A stretch of DNA of 64,000 nt from Pelotomaculum schinkii. Its GTDB lineage: Bacteria > Bacillota > Desulfotomaculia > Desulfotomaculales > Pelotomaculaceae. Position numbers and translations under genes: made by a program. Below the pieces are notes generated by a model. It saw nothing but the letters and a program-made list of their open reading frames with translations. It had not been told where the DNA came from and searched no databases. Positions 33,263 through 41,855 of the stretch are shown here, one piece after another. Positions within the stretch are counted from its first letter, which is position 1, and the number at the start of each line of letters is the position of its first letter. The stretch covers positions 1,736,001-1,800,000 of the forward strand of contig NZ_QFGA01000001.1 in NCBI RefSeq assembly GCF_004369205.1. The letters run 5' to 3'.

Positions 33263-35662
33263 TTAAACCAGTTCAGTATACTCGGTTCTTTCTATGATAT
33301 CTTCCTGGATCGCCGGGTCCAATCCTACAAAGAGGGCGCTATAACCCGCTACCCGTACCACTAATCCCCTGTATTTATCCGGGTTCTTCTGCGCATCACG
33401 CAGTGTTTTTGAGCTAACAACGTTGAACTGGAGGTGCAGTCCCTTATTGTCAAAGAAAGTCTTAATTGCTGATATTAGATTTCTTGTACCGCTGTCGCCT
33501 TCGACTGCAGTTGGGTGGAACTTCAGATTCAGCAAGGTTCCGTTAGAGTTAATGAGATGGTCCACAGCCGCGGCAGAATTGAGTATAGCTGTCGGGCCGT
33601 TTTTATCTTTGCCGTGAACGGGAGAAATCCCGTCAGCCAGCGGTTCACCAGCCCTTCTTCCATCTAAAGAGGCTGCCCGCCAATAACCCATGTAAATATG
33701 GGCAACTACCGGATAGAATCCGGGACTGTATGGTCCCCTTGGCCCTGAACATTCTTCCGTGAGTTTACAATAAACGCCTGCCGCCCACCTGGCCAAATCA
33801 TCGACATAAGCGTCATTATTGCCGTAACTGGGAGCACTAGTTATAATCTCGTTGCGTAAAGCCTCCTGTCCTTCCCAATTCGACCTTAAAGCGCTTAAAA
33901 GTACAGCACCACTATATTTCTTTTCGTCAAACACAAACTTCTTGATTGCAGATAATGCATCTGCTACGTTGCTGACCCCCACTCCCGCAGTGCCCGTGCA
34001 ATTATATTTTGCTCCACCAGCGGTTACATCCACACCGCGGTTGACGCAAGGTTCCATGGCACAGGAGAGAATCGGCAGCGGAACTAGTTGCATATGTGCC
34101 AGATCACCAACATTCGTGATTACCGCAAAATGATCTACAAAATATTGGATCTGCTTAACATAAGCCTCTTTAACCTCATCAAAGGAGCTAAAACTTGCCA
34201 GATCCCCGGTCGCAGGGCCTGACTTAACACCAGTGAGCATATTTACACCATTGTTGATCGCCAGTTCCAAACATGCCGGCAAACTGAAAAATGGCGCATC
34301 GCCGGTGCCACCGGACCACCCGTACTCAAATCCCTGACAACCGGGCTCAACACACCCAACTATGGCGTAATCACGCGCGTCCTCTAACTCTCTGCCCCTG
34401 TTTAATAACGCCGGAATGATCACTTCATCGTTGTGAAATGCTGGCATCCCCAGTCCCTGTTTCGTCACTTCGATTGATTTAAACCATAACTCGTCAGGTG
34501 TCCCATTCCATATTCTTACCGAAATAGAAGGTTGATGCAGCTTGACATTCATTGTCGCATCCAGGCACATATAGGAGAGTTCGTTTGTTGCATCCCGGCC
34601 ATCCCTGGTCTGGCCTCCTACACAGAGATTCTGGAACATTGGATATCCTGCAGAGCCTTTGATAGGGCCACTTGGGCGAATTTTGTTAATCTCCGAAAGT
34701 TTAATCCACAAACATTCGATCAGTTCTTGGGCACCATCTTTAGTAATATTTCCCGCAGCTATATCTTTTTGATAGTAGGGGTACATGTACTGGTCAAATC
34801 TTCCTGGTGAAATTGAGTGTCCGCTGGATTCAAGCTGGAGAACCAATTGCAGGAACCAAACTGACTGGCATGCTTCCCAGAATGTCCTGGCCGGGTTTTC
34901 AGGAACCCAGTCACAGTTACTGGCTATTTGCAACAGCTCAATTTTTCTAGTTTTATTAGTTTCTTTATCCGCTAATTCCCGTGCCAGATTAGCGTACCTT
35001 TTCGCAAAATCTGCCACAGCATCACAAACCATAATTATCGCATTCCAGAAATGATATTTTTCAATGTCCCGGCCATCCCTGGGTATACCAAGCTGTTCAA
35101 GCTGCTTGAGGGCATCTTTTTTAACCCCTGAAAACCCTTTTTCCAGAATGGTTTTATAATTCGGGCTGTAATGACCCACACCCGCGATAGCAACTTCCGG
35201 AATACCGAAGGCAAACACTCCGGAAGTCTCTATTGCTTTCTTGGATTCTTCGGGCAGCATATTCAAAACTAAATCATTAACTTTTTTACCCTTCCAATAT
35301 TCATAGAGACCTCTGAGGATTTGTTTGGTCTCCTCATCGATTAAAAACCTGTCCGCGGTTCCTTCTTCAAAAGGTTCATTGTTCATCTCTTCAATAATCC
35401 AGTCATAGGAGAACTCTGGGAAGACCGGCGCAGACCTAGCTACTTTAGCCTGGTTGCCAACGATCAGTTCATCATCAGCAATCCAGATGGTCATTTCATT
35501 TAACAGCTTTTTCATAGCTTTGGCCCTTCTCATGATCATGGGCTCCCCTTCCGTCTCCTGGTACGATCTGGTAATGATCACGGCCCGCTCTGCATCTATC
35601 GCCGGGGCGGTAGCTAAATACTTTTCTTGCAACCGATGAACCCTCTCAGTGATACCGTTCAC
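33263..35662 (-). CDS. Glycyl radical enzyme of the eliminase (PFL2) group, substrate unassigned
   Basis: A 799-residue enzyme. The C-terminal glycyl radical motif is RVAGYSALFVGLD. The active-site Cys is in VGCVEPGCQG, where the Cys-x-Glu pair is the mark of radical dehydratases and C-N/C-S lyases, not of pyruvate formate-lyase. A GTG start at 35662 is used because AAAGGAGA lies 6 bases before it. Length is near glycerol dehydratase and hydroxyproline dehydratase and shorter than choline lyase. The residues after GCVEP (GCQGFEYGW) differ from the glycerol, propanediol, choline and isethionate enzymes as I remember them, so no substrate is assigned. A product aldehyde would fit the nearby AOR. 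Confidence 0.88.
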   Translation of the reverse strand: MNGITERVHRLQEKYLATAPAIDAERAVIITRSYQETEGEPMIMRRAKAMKKLLNEMTIWIADDELIVGNQAKVARSAPVFPEFSYDWIIEEMNNEPFEEGTADRFLIDEETKQILRGLYEYWKGKKVNDLVLNMLPEESKKAIETSGVFAFGIPEVAIAGVGHYSPNYKTILEKGFSGVKKDALKQLEQLGIPRDGRDIEKYHFWNAIIMVCDAVADFAKRYANLARELADKETNKTRKIELLQIASNCDWVPENPARTFWEACQSVWFLQLVLQLESSGHSISPGRFDQYMYPYYQKDIAAGNITKDGAQELIECLWIKLSEINKIRPSGPIKGSAGYPMFQNLCVGGQTRDGRDATNELSYMCLDATMNVKLHQPSISVRIWNGTPDELWFKSIEVTKQGLGMPAFHNDEVIIPALLNRGRELEDARDYAIVGCVEPGCQGFEYGWSGGTGDAPFFSLPACLELAINNGVNMLTGVKSGPATGDLASFSSFDEVKEAYVKQIQYFVDHFAVITNVGDLAHMQLVPLPILSCAMEPCVNRGVDVTAGGAKYNCTGTAGVGVSNVADALSAIKKFVFDEKKYSGAVLLSALRSNWEGQEALRNEIITSAPSYGNNDAYVDDLARWAAGVYCKLTEECSGPRGPYSPGFYPVVAHIYMGYWRAASLDGRRAGEPLADGISPVHGKDKNGPTAILNSAAAVDHLINSNGTLLNLKFHPTAVEGDSGTRNLISAIKTFFDNKGLHLQFNVVSSKTLRDAQKNPDKYRGLVVRVAGYSALFVGLDPAIQEDIIERTEYTELV

Positions 35663-35842
35663 AAGATCATCTCCTTTAAATATTCGCAATTGATTTAGTC
35701 CACGAAAAAATTATCAACCTGCATTATCCGCACCTCATTTTTGATTGTTTTGCCATTTTAGTGATATTGTAAGGCTCAATATCGTATTGATGATATTCTA
35801 AAGTTTATGATCATGGTATTTTCTTAGTCAATGCATAAAATA

Positions 35843-35905
35843 TGCTAATTCGCAGGTGCGGCAACTATTGCACTTCTCCGGCGCCAAAGCTAATATTTTT
35901 GTCTG
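35843..35905 (-). pseudogene. Truncated 5' fragment of the polyferredoxin gene
   Basis: About 20 codons align with the start of the gene at 30114-30593, encoding [19 protein letters not shown], but the ATG is replaced and the frame ends at a TGA soon after. The break after GAATTAGC marks one edge of the duplication. It lies between the sigma-54 promoter at 36054 and the glycyl radical enzyme gene and is a relic, not a gene. Confidence 0.8.
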
Positions 35906-36053
35906 CTGGACCTGTCCTTTTACTAGACAGGTTCCCACACCTCCTAAAATTTAAAATAATCTTAAAGTCAAATCTACTACCCCGGCCATTTGCCCCCCTT
36001 CAATATCCGTATAATGATCCAGGCTGCCGTGAGAAGAATGCTGCCATTTGGTA

Positions 36054-36070
36054 ATGCAAGTCTCGTGCCA
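36054..36070 (-). promoter_or_regulatory. Sigma-54 promoter of the glycyl radical enzyme operon
   Basis: The minus strand reads TGGCACGAGACTTGCAT, a perfect match to TGGCACG-N4-TTGCA. It lies about 390 bases before the enzyme start and was probably copied from the polyferredoxin-AOR operon with the duplication. Confidence 0.85.
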
Positions 36071-36268
36071 GATTTTAAATTTTTTAATGTAGTTGAACTC
36101 ATTCGAAAAACGTGCATTAGCACTGAATTTGCATGGATATTCCAATAGTAACGCATTGGTTATTTACATACTACTAATGTTATTGGCCGTTATAAACATT
36201 ACGATAAGCTTGTCCCAGTACCTATATACCGTAGAAGTTGTATCATAATTGTACTAAATCAGGCAATT

Positions 36269-36287
36269 TTGTTCTGGAATGGAACAA
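36269..36287. promoter_or_regulatory. Candidate enhancer (UAS), copy B
   Basis: TTGTTC-N7-GAACAA, about 200 bases upstream of the minus-strand sigma-54 promoter, the usual range for an enhancer-binding protein. Its core is identical to the site at 31155-31171. A second related site, TGTTCGATC-CTGAAACA, lies near 36380 within the activator leader and could serve autoregulation. Confidence 0.6.
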
Positions 36288-36329
36288 CAAAAGGCACATA
36301 AAGCGCTAGAAAATTCAAAAGAATTGATG

Positions 36330-36358
36330 TTGCGCGTGATTCCAGGGCTGGTTATAAT
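36330..36358 (+). promoter_or_regulatory. SigA-type promoter of the activator gene
   Basis: TTGCGC (36330-36335), a 17-base spacer and TATAAT (36353-36358). The corresponding place in copy A reads TTGCAC-N17-TACAAT. The start would be about 105 bases before the ATG at 36471. Confidence 0.7.
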
Positions 36359-36470
36359 TTAGATAGGGAAATGTCGAAATGTGTTCGATCCTGAAACACT
36401 ATTACCCGTAAGACCTATCTGCAACACACCAAGGCAAAACAAAATTTGTCCAATGATAGGAGGGAACACA

Positions 36471-38432
36471 ATGGATGGATTAAACCTTTCCGTTACTTCT
36501 CCCGCTTGGCAACAATTCGTCGAAAAAAGGCAGGTTGATCCTGCGACCGTTTCTGAAATTGTATTGGATTCATGGAGAAGGTGTGCCGACTACAACGTTG
36601 ATCCCTATCATCTTAACAATGAAATTTTGGGCCAGCGCGCCTTGCGGGAAAGACTCCGGGAAAATAAACAGCTGTTGGAAATTGCTAACCCGATCATAAA
36701 TAAGCTGTACGTATTACTGAAAGAGTCCGGATATACGGTTTTTCTTGCCGACAACCAGGGATATATCCTGGTCAGCCAGGGTGATCCGGGCTTTACCGCC
36801 AAAGCGCAAAAAATACTTCTCTCGGTGGGGGCCAACTGGCATGAGTCAGTGCGTGGCACCAACGCTATCGGCACCACCCTGGCTCTCAAACAACCGGTCC
36901 ATATCAACAGCTGGGAGCATTACTGCCGTGAAAATCATTTAATAGATTGTTCCGCCGCCCCAATTTGGGGACCGAACGGGGAACTGCTCGGGGTCCTTGA
37001 TGTAACCGGCGATTACCAGCATGCCCATCCCCACACCCTGGCCCTGGTTGTTTCTGCGGTTTCTTTAATTCAGCATCGCCTGGCACTTAGTGATTCCAAC
37101 CGCAAACTTGTTATCGCCGACCTGTATACCGATACCATAATGGAGTCCTCAGGCGAAGGGTATGTTTGCATAGACGGCAGCGATAAGATCACGCGGGTAA
37201 ACCGCCGTTTTGCCCAGACTTTCGGTTTGCTGCCGGAGCAATGCATGGGTCAGCCGCTAGCGTCGGTTTTAAACGAGGACGGTTCCGCCTGGACGGAACT
37301 CCTGGACGGCCCCGGCCGCCTTGAGAGATTGTTCAGGCAGGCGTCTTTAAGGCATGGTTTCACCTACTCCATCCGTTCAATTTGGGGTAAAAAGCAGCAC
37401 TGGCTAGGCGCGGTGGCATCAATTAAAAATGTTAAACAACCCAGGCAGCAAACACCGGCTATAGCCAATGCCACCCATTATACCTTTGCCGACATTATCG
37501 GACGCAGCCATCGCCTGCAAAACGCTAAACGGCTGGCCGAACTGGCATCCCGGATCGATTCCACCGTTTTACTGCAGGGGGAGACAGGGACCGGTAAAGA
37601 AATGTTTGCCCAGTCGATCCACCACGCCAGTAACAGGAGAGAAGGGCCATTTGTTGCTGTAAACTGTGGCTCACTGCCAAAAACCCTGATCGAAAGTGAA
37701 CTGTTTGGCTATGAAGAAGGGTCCTTTACCGGGGCCAGGCGCGGCGGCAGGCAGGGTAAATTCGAACTGGCCAACGGCGGGACGATTTTTCTGGACGAAA
37801 TCGGCGACATGCCCCTTGATATCCAGGCCAGTTTGCTGCGTGTTCTAGAAGAGCACAAGGTCGTTCGCGTCGGCGGACAACGCCCGGTTTCGGTTGATAT
37901 CAGGATAATTGCCGCAACCAACAAAAATTTGGCGGAGGAGGCGGCCAGGGGCAATTTCCGGCCTGACCTTTTCTACCGTTTGAACGTGCTCAGTATCGAC
38001 ATTCCCAGCCTGCACGACCGGGAAGACGATATAATGGAGCTGGCCGAATACTTCATGAAAACAATCAGCCACCGGCTCGGCAAAGTCGTTAATCAAATAT
38101 CCTACGGGGTTAAGGTCCTCTTCCAGAGCTATAACTGGCCCGGCAACGTCCGGGAACTGGAGAATATAATTGAACGCGCCATCAGTTTTTGCGAGGGAAC
38201 GAGCATCACCGTTGAAGACCTCCCCGAATATCTGAAGCAGAAACAGCCTGTGGCGGACAGTAACTCCATTCCGGATTTGAACCTGCGGCAGTTGGAGGAA
38301 CAGGCCATCTCCGAGGCGCTGAATAAATTCGACTATAACATTTCGAAAGTGGCGAATGCCCTGGGCATCGGGAGGAATACCCTGTACCGGAAAATGAAGG
38401 AGTATGACATCAAGGGAGCCAGGCAGGCTTGA
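36471..38432 (+). CDS. Sigma-54-dependent transcriptional activator, AcoR-like
   Basis: A 653-residue enhancer-binding protein. Residues about 1-230 hold a GAF-type sensor with the AcoR signature HESVRGTNAIGTTLA. A PAS-like segment follows (about 235-330). The AAA+ domain has Walker A GETGTGKE, the sigma-54 contact loop ESELFGYEEGSFTGA, and Walker B GTIFLDEIGDM. A Fis-type helix-turn-helix ends the protein (KVANALGIGRNTLYRKM). The ATG follows AGGAGGG by 7 bases. It is divergent from the glycyl radical enzyme operon, whose sigma-54 promoter and enhancer-like site lie between them. It probably also controls the AOR operon through the duplicated site. AcoR-type sensors often respond to small carbonyl compounds. 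Confidence 0.92.
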   Translation: MDGLNLSVTSPAWQQFVEKRQVDPATVSEIVLDSWRRCADYNVDPYHLNNEILGQRALRERLRENKQLLEIANPIINKLYVLLKESGYTVFLADNQGYILVSQGDPGFTAKAQKILLSVGANWHESVRGTNAIGTTLALKQPVHINSWEHYCRENHLIDCSAAPIWGPNGELLGVLDVTGDYQHAHPHTLALVVSAVSLIQHRLALSDSNRKLVIADLYTDTIMESSGEGYVCIDGSDKITRVNRRFAQTFGLLPEQCMGQPLASVLNEDGSAWTELLDGPGRLERLFRQASLRHGFTYSIRSIWGKKQHWLGAVASIKNVKQPRQQTPAIANATHYTFADIIGRSHRLQNAKRLAELASRIDSTVLLQGETGTGKEMFAQSIHHASNRREGPFVAVNCGSLPKTLIESELFGYEEGSFTGARRGGRQGKFELANGGTIFLDEIGDMPLDIQASLLRVLEEHKVVRVGGQRPVSVDIRIIAATNKNLAEEAARGNFRPDLFYRLNVLSIDIPSLHDREDDIMELAEYFMKTISHRLGKVVNQISYGVKVLFQSYNWPGNVRELENIIERAISFCEGTSITVEDLPEYLKQKQPVADSNSIPDLNLRQLEEQAISEALNKFDYNISKVANALGIGRNTLYRKMKEYDIKGARQA

Positions 38433-38449
38433 TTATTGAGAAGACAGTT

Positions 38450-38486
38450 AAAGCCCCGTCCGGGAGAATTAACCGGACAGGGCTTT
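38450..38486 (+). terminator. Terminator of the activator gene
   Basis: AAAGCCCCGTCCGG and CCGGACAGGGCTTT pair over 14 positions with one mismatch, followed by ATTCTTT, 18 bases after the stop codon. Confidence 0.88.
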
Positions 38487-38519
38487 ATTCTTTAAGAGGC
38501 TTTTTGCGGAACGGCTTAA

Positions 38520-39311
38520 TCACATCGACACTCTTTCCGTATGGCTGTAGACAGTCAGTCTTTCTCCCCGGGCAAAGCCCACGAGGGTGATGTTAAACTC
38601 ATCGGCCAGTTCCACGGCCAAGAAGGTGGGCGCGGAACGCGACACCACGACCGGTATGCCGTTATGAGCCGCCTTGATCAGTATCTCTGAGGATATGCGC
38701 CCGCTTAAGAGCAGGCATTTGTCCGCCGGATTAAGCCTGTTTAAAAAAGCGTGTCCCATAACCTTGTCGACCGCGTTATGGCGGCCGATATCCTCGTGCA
38801 TCACCAGCATGCCCTGGCTGTCGCCCAGCGCCGCGCTGTGCACGCCCCCTGTCTTGCGAAAGGTGGCTGACCCCTCCTCCAGCAAGCCGATTAGGCGCAA
38901 CAGGTGGCCGGCTGCAAACACACAGGAAGACTGTACAGGTTTTAATTTGCGGGCGTCATTTATATAATATAACGCGGCCCTGCCTTTGCCGCAGCAGCTG
39001 GCAATCTGCCGGCGCAAAAAATTTTCCATTTGCGGGACCGGCTCGGTGGTTTCCACCCACAGAAGACCGTCCTGTTCGTTAAAGGTTATATCTTTAATGT
39101 CTGTGAGATCCTGCAGCAGCCCTTCGCTCAATAAAAACCCCACCGCCAGTTCCTTGTGGCCGCCGGGGGAACAGATCAAAGTAGCCAGCTCAGTATCGTT
39201 TACATAGACAGTAATGGGTATTTCCAGCACAACCGGAACACTGGCAGATTGCGTGTTCCCATGGTCGTAAGTTTTAACAGCGCGTTCCCTATAAAGCGGC
39301 GATTGAGTCAT
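38520..39311 (-). CDS. fdhD: Formate dehydrogenase accessory sulfurtransferase FdhD
   Basis: A 263-residue protein that passes sulfur to the bis-pterin molybdenum or tungsten cofactor before insertion into formate dehydrogenase. Family blocks are LLSEGLLQ near residue 60, the cysteine motif ASCCGKGRA near 108 (the sulfur-carrying pair is CC here, not CxxC), TGGVHSAAL, HEDIGRHNAVDKVMG and SGRISSEILIKAA. It is the most distal gene of the fdhA-moeA-mobB group. Confidence 0.92.
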   Translation of the reverse strand: MTQSPLYRERAVKTYDHGNTQSASVPVVLEIPITVYVNDTELATLICSPGGHKELAVGFLLSEGLLQDLTDIKDITFNEQDGLLWVETTEPVPQMENFLRRQIASCCGKGRAALYYINDARKLKPVQSSCVFAAGHLLRLIGLLEEGSATFRKTGGVHSAALGDSQGMLVMHEDIGRHNAVDKVMGHAFLNRLNPADKCLLLSGRISSEILIKAAHNGIPVVVSRSAPTFLAVELADEFNITLVGFARGERLTVYSHTERVSM

Positions 39312-39507
39312 AGGTAAACACCGTTCCTTTCAAAATATGCCGGCAAAGAGATCCTTACTGCCAGTATGCGGCAAAAAAGAATGAAAATCAAGAGGGTGAG
39401 CGCCCCCAGGATTATCATCACTATTCTGCAGCCAGGGAAGCGCTCCTTCCAAATACACTATCAAGACATCAATATTGAAGTGCGGCGGCAAATACATGCT
39501 GCATTTC

Positions 39508-40050
39508 TCAGGGGTCCTGGCGCGCATGGATTCGCACCCACTTTTGTTTTACCGGGATATTAGCCCGCAGGTTTTTTTTCATTTTCAGGATGACCCGCTC
39601 AAGCAAATCAGCTACCCCGGCGGCGTCGTCGAGACTGAAGTGCGGCGCAGCGGAGCCGGAGGATACATCACTGATCTCGGCCAGGAGGTCCTCCGGGTCA
39701 ATTGCCGGACGCTCGGTTACTCCATGGCGAAAAATTGCAAGCTTCGGCCACCTGCCCTGTTTGTACCCTTCAATAAGGATGAGGTCCACCCCGTCAAGCA
39801 TGGAGATAACTTTTTCCGGCGGGGGCTCAGTCTCAAACTCCCTGAACATGAAGGCGCCATCCGGCGCGGCCAGGACCTCAACCGCGGCGCCGGCCGGGTT
39901 GGGCCGCCGGGTGTCTTTATGATGAGTGTGTTTGATGACACCCAGACGATAGCCCCGCCGTTTCAGCTCAGTGATTAATTTTTCCAAAAAGGTGGTCTTA
40001 CCCGAACCCGAGTAACCAGCCAGCCCGATCACAGGAATAGGCTTTTCCAT
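39508..40050 (-). CDS. mobB: Molybdopterin-guanine dinucleotide biosynthesis adaptor MobB
   Basis: A 180-residue P-loop GTPase. Walker A is GYSGSGKTTFLEK near residue 11, and GVIKHTHH follows near residue 38, typical of MobB. ILIEGYKQGRWPK is the conserved late block. It supports attachment of GMP to molybdopterin for the bis-MGD form used by formate dehydrogenase. A palindromic repeat and a small gene separate it from moeA. Confidence 0.9.
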   Translation of the reverse strand: MEKPIPVIGLAGYSGSGKTTFLEKLITELKRRGYRLGVIKHTHHKDTRRPNPAGAAVEVLAAPDGAFMFREFETEPPPEKVISMLDGVDLILIEGYKQGRWPKLAIFRHGVTERPAIDPEDLLAEISDVSSGSAAPHFSLDDAAGVADLLERVILKMKKNLRANIPVKQKWVRIHARQDP

Positions 40051-40063
40051 ACCCGCCTCCGTA

Positions 40064-40137
40064 AGGAAGCAGGGGGACGGTTCTTTTGCTTCCTTTTTTT
40101 CGAAAAAGGAAGCAAAAGAACCGTCCCCCTGCTTCCT
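40064..40137. repeat. 74-bp palindromic repeat, full copy 1
   Basis: AAGGAAGCAGGGGGACGG reads into TTCTTTTGCTTCC, then a short T-rich/CGAAAAA loop, then the exact reverse complement. The whole forms a near-perfect hairpin. Other copies: 40554, 51634, 53993, 54271, 59793 and 60613. Confidence 0.95.
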
Positions 40138-40531
40138 AATATTTGCATATATAACTTAACGCCTTTTTCTTTCTGCCGATTTCATACGCGTGAAATAATA
40201 ATTTTTTTAGATCATGCGACAGCTCATTATATTGCTTCCAATAGGACAATTTAGCTTCCTTAATTATTCTGCTCTGCGACATGTTTAATTTACTGATAGA
40301 TATGCCGAGGATTTCAAAAGCTTTTTCAGTACTTGTGATCTTTGCATTAAGATAGCTTTCGTATATACGATAAAAAGCACAGAATAATAGTTGCTCTTCA
40401 TAGCTTACCGGAGGATCCAGGGACGATAATTTCCAGAACAGCATACTGATGGCTTCTGAGTCCGTGCAACCTTTCAGCAGGGAATCAAGCGCAATACCTT
40501 CAATAATAGCGCGACGCTGTTGATTGACCAT
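40136..40531 (-). CDS. Hypothetical protein lying between two palindromic repeats
   Basis: A 131-residue protein of unknown family. The ATG at 40531 has GGGAAG 8 bases upstream. It looks helical and basic at its end (YEIGRKKKALSYICKY), with no membrane segment and no motif I recognise. It is enclosed by repeat copies at 40064-40137 and 40554-40625 and its stop codon touches the first. It interrupts the moeA-mobB gene pair. This suggests a small cassette inserted with the repeats. Confidence 0.55.
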   Translation of the reverse strand: MVNQQRRAIIEGIALDSLLKGCTDSEAISMLFWKLSSLDPPVSYEEQLLFCAFYRIYESYLNAKITSTEKAFEILGISISKLNMSQSRIIKEAKLSYWKQYNELSHDLKKLLFHAYEIGRKKKALSYICKY

Positions 40532-40553
40532 GGATATCACTTCCCATGATTGT

Positions 40554-40625
40554 CTTAAGGAAGCAGGGGGACGGTTCTTTTGCTTCCTTTGGGAAGCAAA
40601 AGAACCGTCCCCCTGCTTCCTTAAG
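40554..40625. repeat. 72-bp palindromic repeat, full copy 2
   Basis: A near-perfect hairpin reading CTTAAGGAAGCAGGGGGACG on one arm with GGG at the centre. It overlaps the stop codon of moeA, so the end of moeA is made of repeat sequence. Confidence 0.95.
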
Positions 40626-41829
40626 AGTATAGTAGGATAATGGACACTTCTTGGTCTTTTTCCACTGGCGGGCTGCCCGCCGGGAGGTCAATTAAAGCGT
40701 TTGATCTAGTTAGCGCCTGGAGCATGCTTGACTTCTGGCCCGGCAATATGGTTACGCTCCACCCCTTGTCATCACACACCGCATACCCCTGCAGAAACCG
40801 GCGGGGACCTCCCTCTTTATGAAAAGAGTTGGTACATGTTGCAGATAAAACCTTCGGATATGGCGGCAGCTCCTGCAGGGCACGTAAGACAGGGCCGGCG
40901 AGCAGGTGGTAGCCGGCCGCGCAAGCTGCCGGGTTGCCGGAGAGCGCAATAATAATTTTGTTGTTGACTATGGCCGCTCCGCTGTGGCTGCCCGGTTTTA
41001 TTTTTATTCCCCAGAAAAGCAAATGAGCTCCTATATTCTTCAGCATATAGGTAGCCTGGTCGTCATCCCCTGATGCGGCTCCCCCGGTGGTAATTACCAG
41101 ATCGGCTTGCTGCATCAGGTTTTCCAGGTGCTCCTTGAGGCATGCGGCGCTCTCGCCGCCGCTCACCTCCACATTGGTCACCTGTCCCCCGTCCTCCAGC
41201 GCCAGCGCGGCTATAAGGGGACCGTTGCTGTCCCTGAGCTGGCCTGGTTCGGGTATATTGTGGTAAGACACGACGCCACCGCCCAGACTGAGCACCGCGA
41301 CCTTGGGCCGCCGGAAAACCGTGACATTGCTCTTCCCGAATGCCGCCAGCACGCTGGTGAGGCCGGGGCTGAGGCGAGTACCGCGCGATACCAGCAGGGA
41401 GCCGGCCTGGAAATCCTCTCCCGGCTCTCTGATGTTATCGCCCTGCAGGACTTCTTCCGTGAAAACAACCCGCTCTCCCGAAAGCCTCGCAATTTCATGC
41501 GGGACAACGGCTGTGGTACCGGCCGGCAAAGCGCATCCTGTCGCAACATATGCGGCCTGGCCTGAACTCAGAGGGGAGGTCGCTGTTTTGCCGGGACTCA
41601 GACGCTCTTTAACCACATAGCCCCCACCCCCACAGCTGTTAACGCCGGCGCACACCGCGTAGCCGTCCACCACCGCCTGCGGGCAGGGAGGCAAGCTTTG
41701 ATCGGCATACAAGTCCCGGGCGGCGACACGCCCCAGGGCCTGCAGCAGGGGAACCGTCTCCCCCGGTAAAGGAGCTGTGAGGCTCAGTAAGATATCCTGA
41801 GCCTCTTCAAGTTTCACATTTCGCAGCAC
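40621..41829 (-). CDS. moeA: Molybdopterin molybdenumtransferase (MoeA)
   Basis: A 402-residue enzyme that inserts molybdate or tungstate into adenylylated molybdopterin. Family blocks: LPPCPQAVVDGYAV near residue 45, GCALPAGTTAVVPHE near 100, VLSLGGGVV, LRDSNGP and ITTGGAASGDDDQ, and KIKPGSHSGAAIVNNK followed by ALSGNPAAC. The usual DGYA and TGG motifs are intact. A GTG start with GAGGAG 5 bases before it is used. The last residues are encoded at the edge of a palindromic repeat. Confidence 0.9.
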   Translation of the reverse strand: MLRNVKLEEAQDILLSLTAPLPGETVPLLQALGRVAARDLYADQSLPPCPQAVVDGYAVCAGVNSCGGGGYVVKERLSPGKTATSPLSSGQAAYVATGCALPAGTTAVVPHEIARLSGERVVFTEEVLQGDNIREPGEDFQAGSLLVSRGTRLSPGLTSVLAAFGKSNVTVFRRPKVAVLSLGGGVVSYHNIPEPGQLRDSNGPLIAALALEDGGQVTNVEVSGGESAACLKEHLENLMQQADLVITTGGAASGDDDQATYMLKNIGAHLLFWGIKIKPGSHSGAAIVNNKIIIALSGNPAACAAGYHLLAGPVLRALQELPPYPKVLSATCTNSFHKEGGPRRFLQGYAVCDDKGWSVTILPGQKSSMLQALTRSNALIDLPAGSPPVEKDQEVSIILLYS

Positions 41830-41855
41830 AAAAACTCCTCCCCGCGGCGCTGCCT

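Larger units (their letters stand above)
35843..36440. repeat. Copy B of the duplicated control region
   Basis: Homologous to 30533-31330 in the same orientation, but shorter through internal deletions. It includes the ferredoxin fragment, a sigma-54 promoter pointing at the glycyl radical enzyme, an enhancer-like site and the promoter of the activator gene. Because copy B continues into the intact activator, it probably keeps the ancestral right-hand boundary. Confidence 0.8.

Noticed and set aside
39330-39527. 65-codon minus-strand frame between mobB and fdhD
   Set aside because: Overlaps the end of mobB, has no good ribosome site and no recognisable motif; kept only as a remote possibility.
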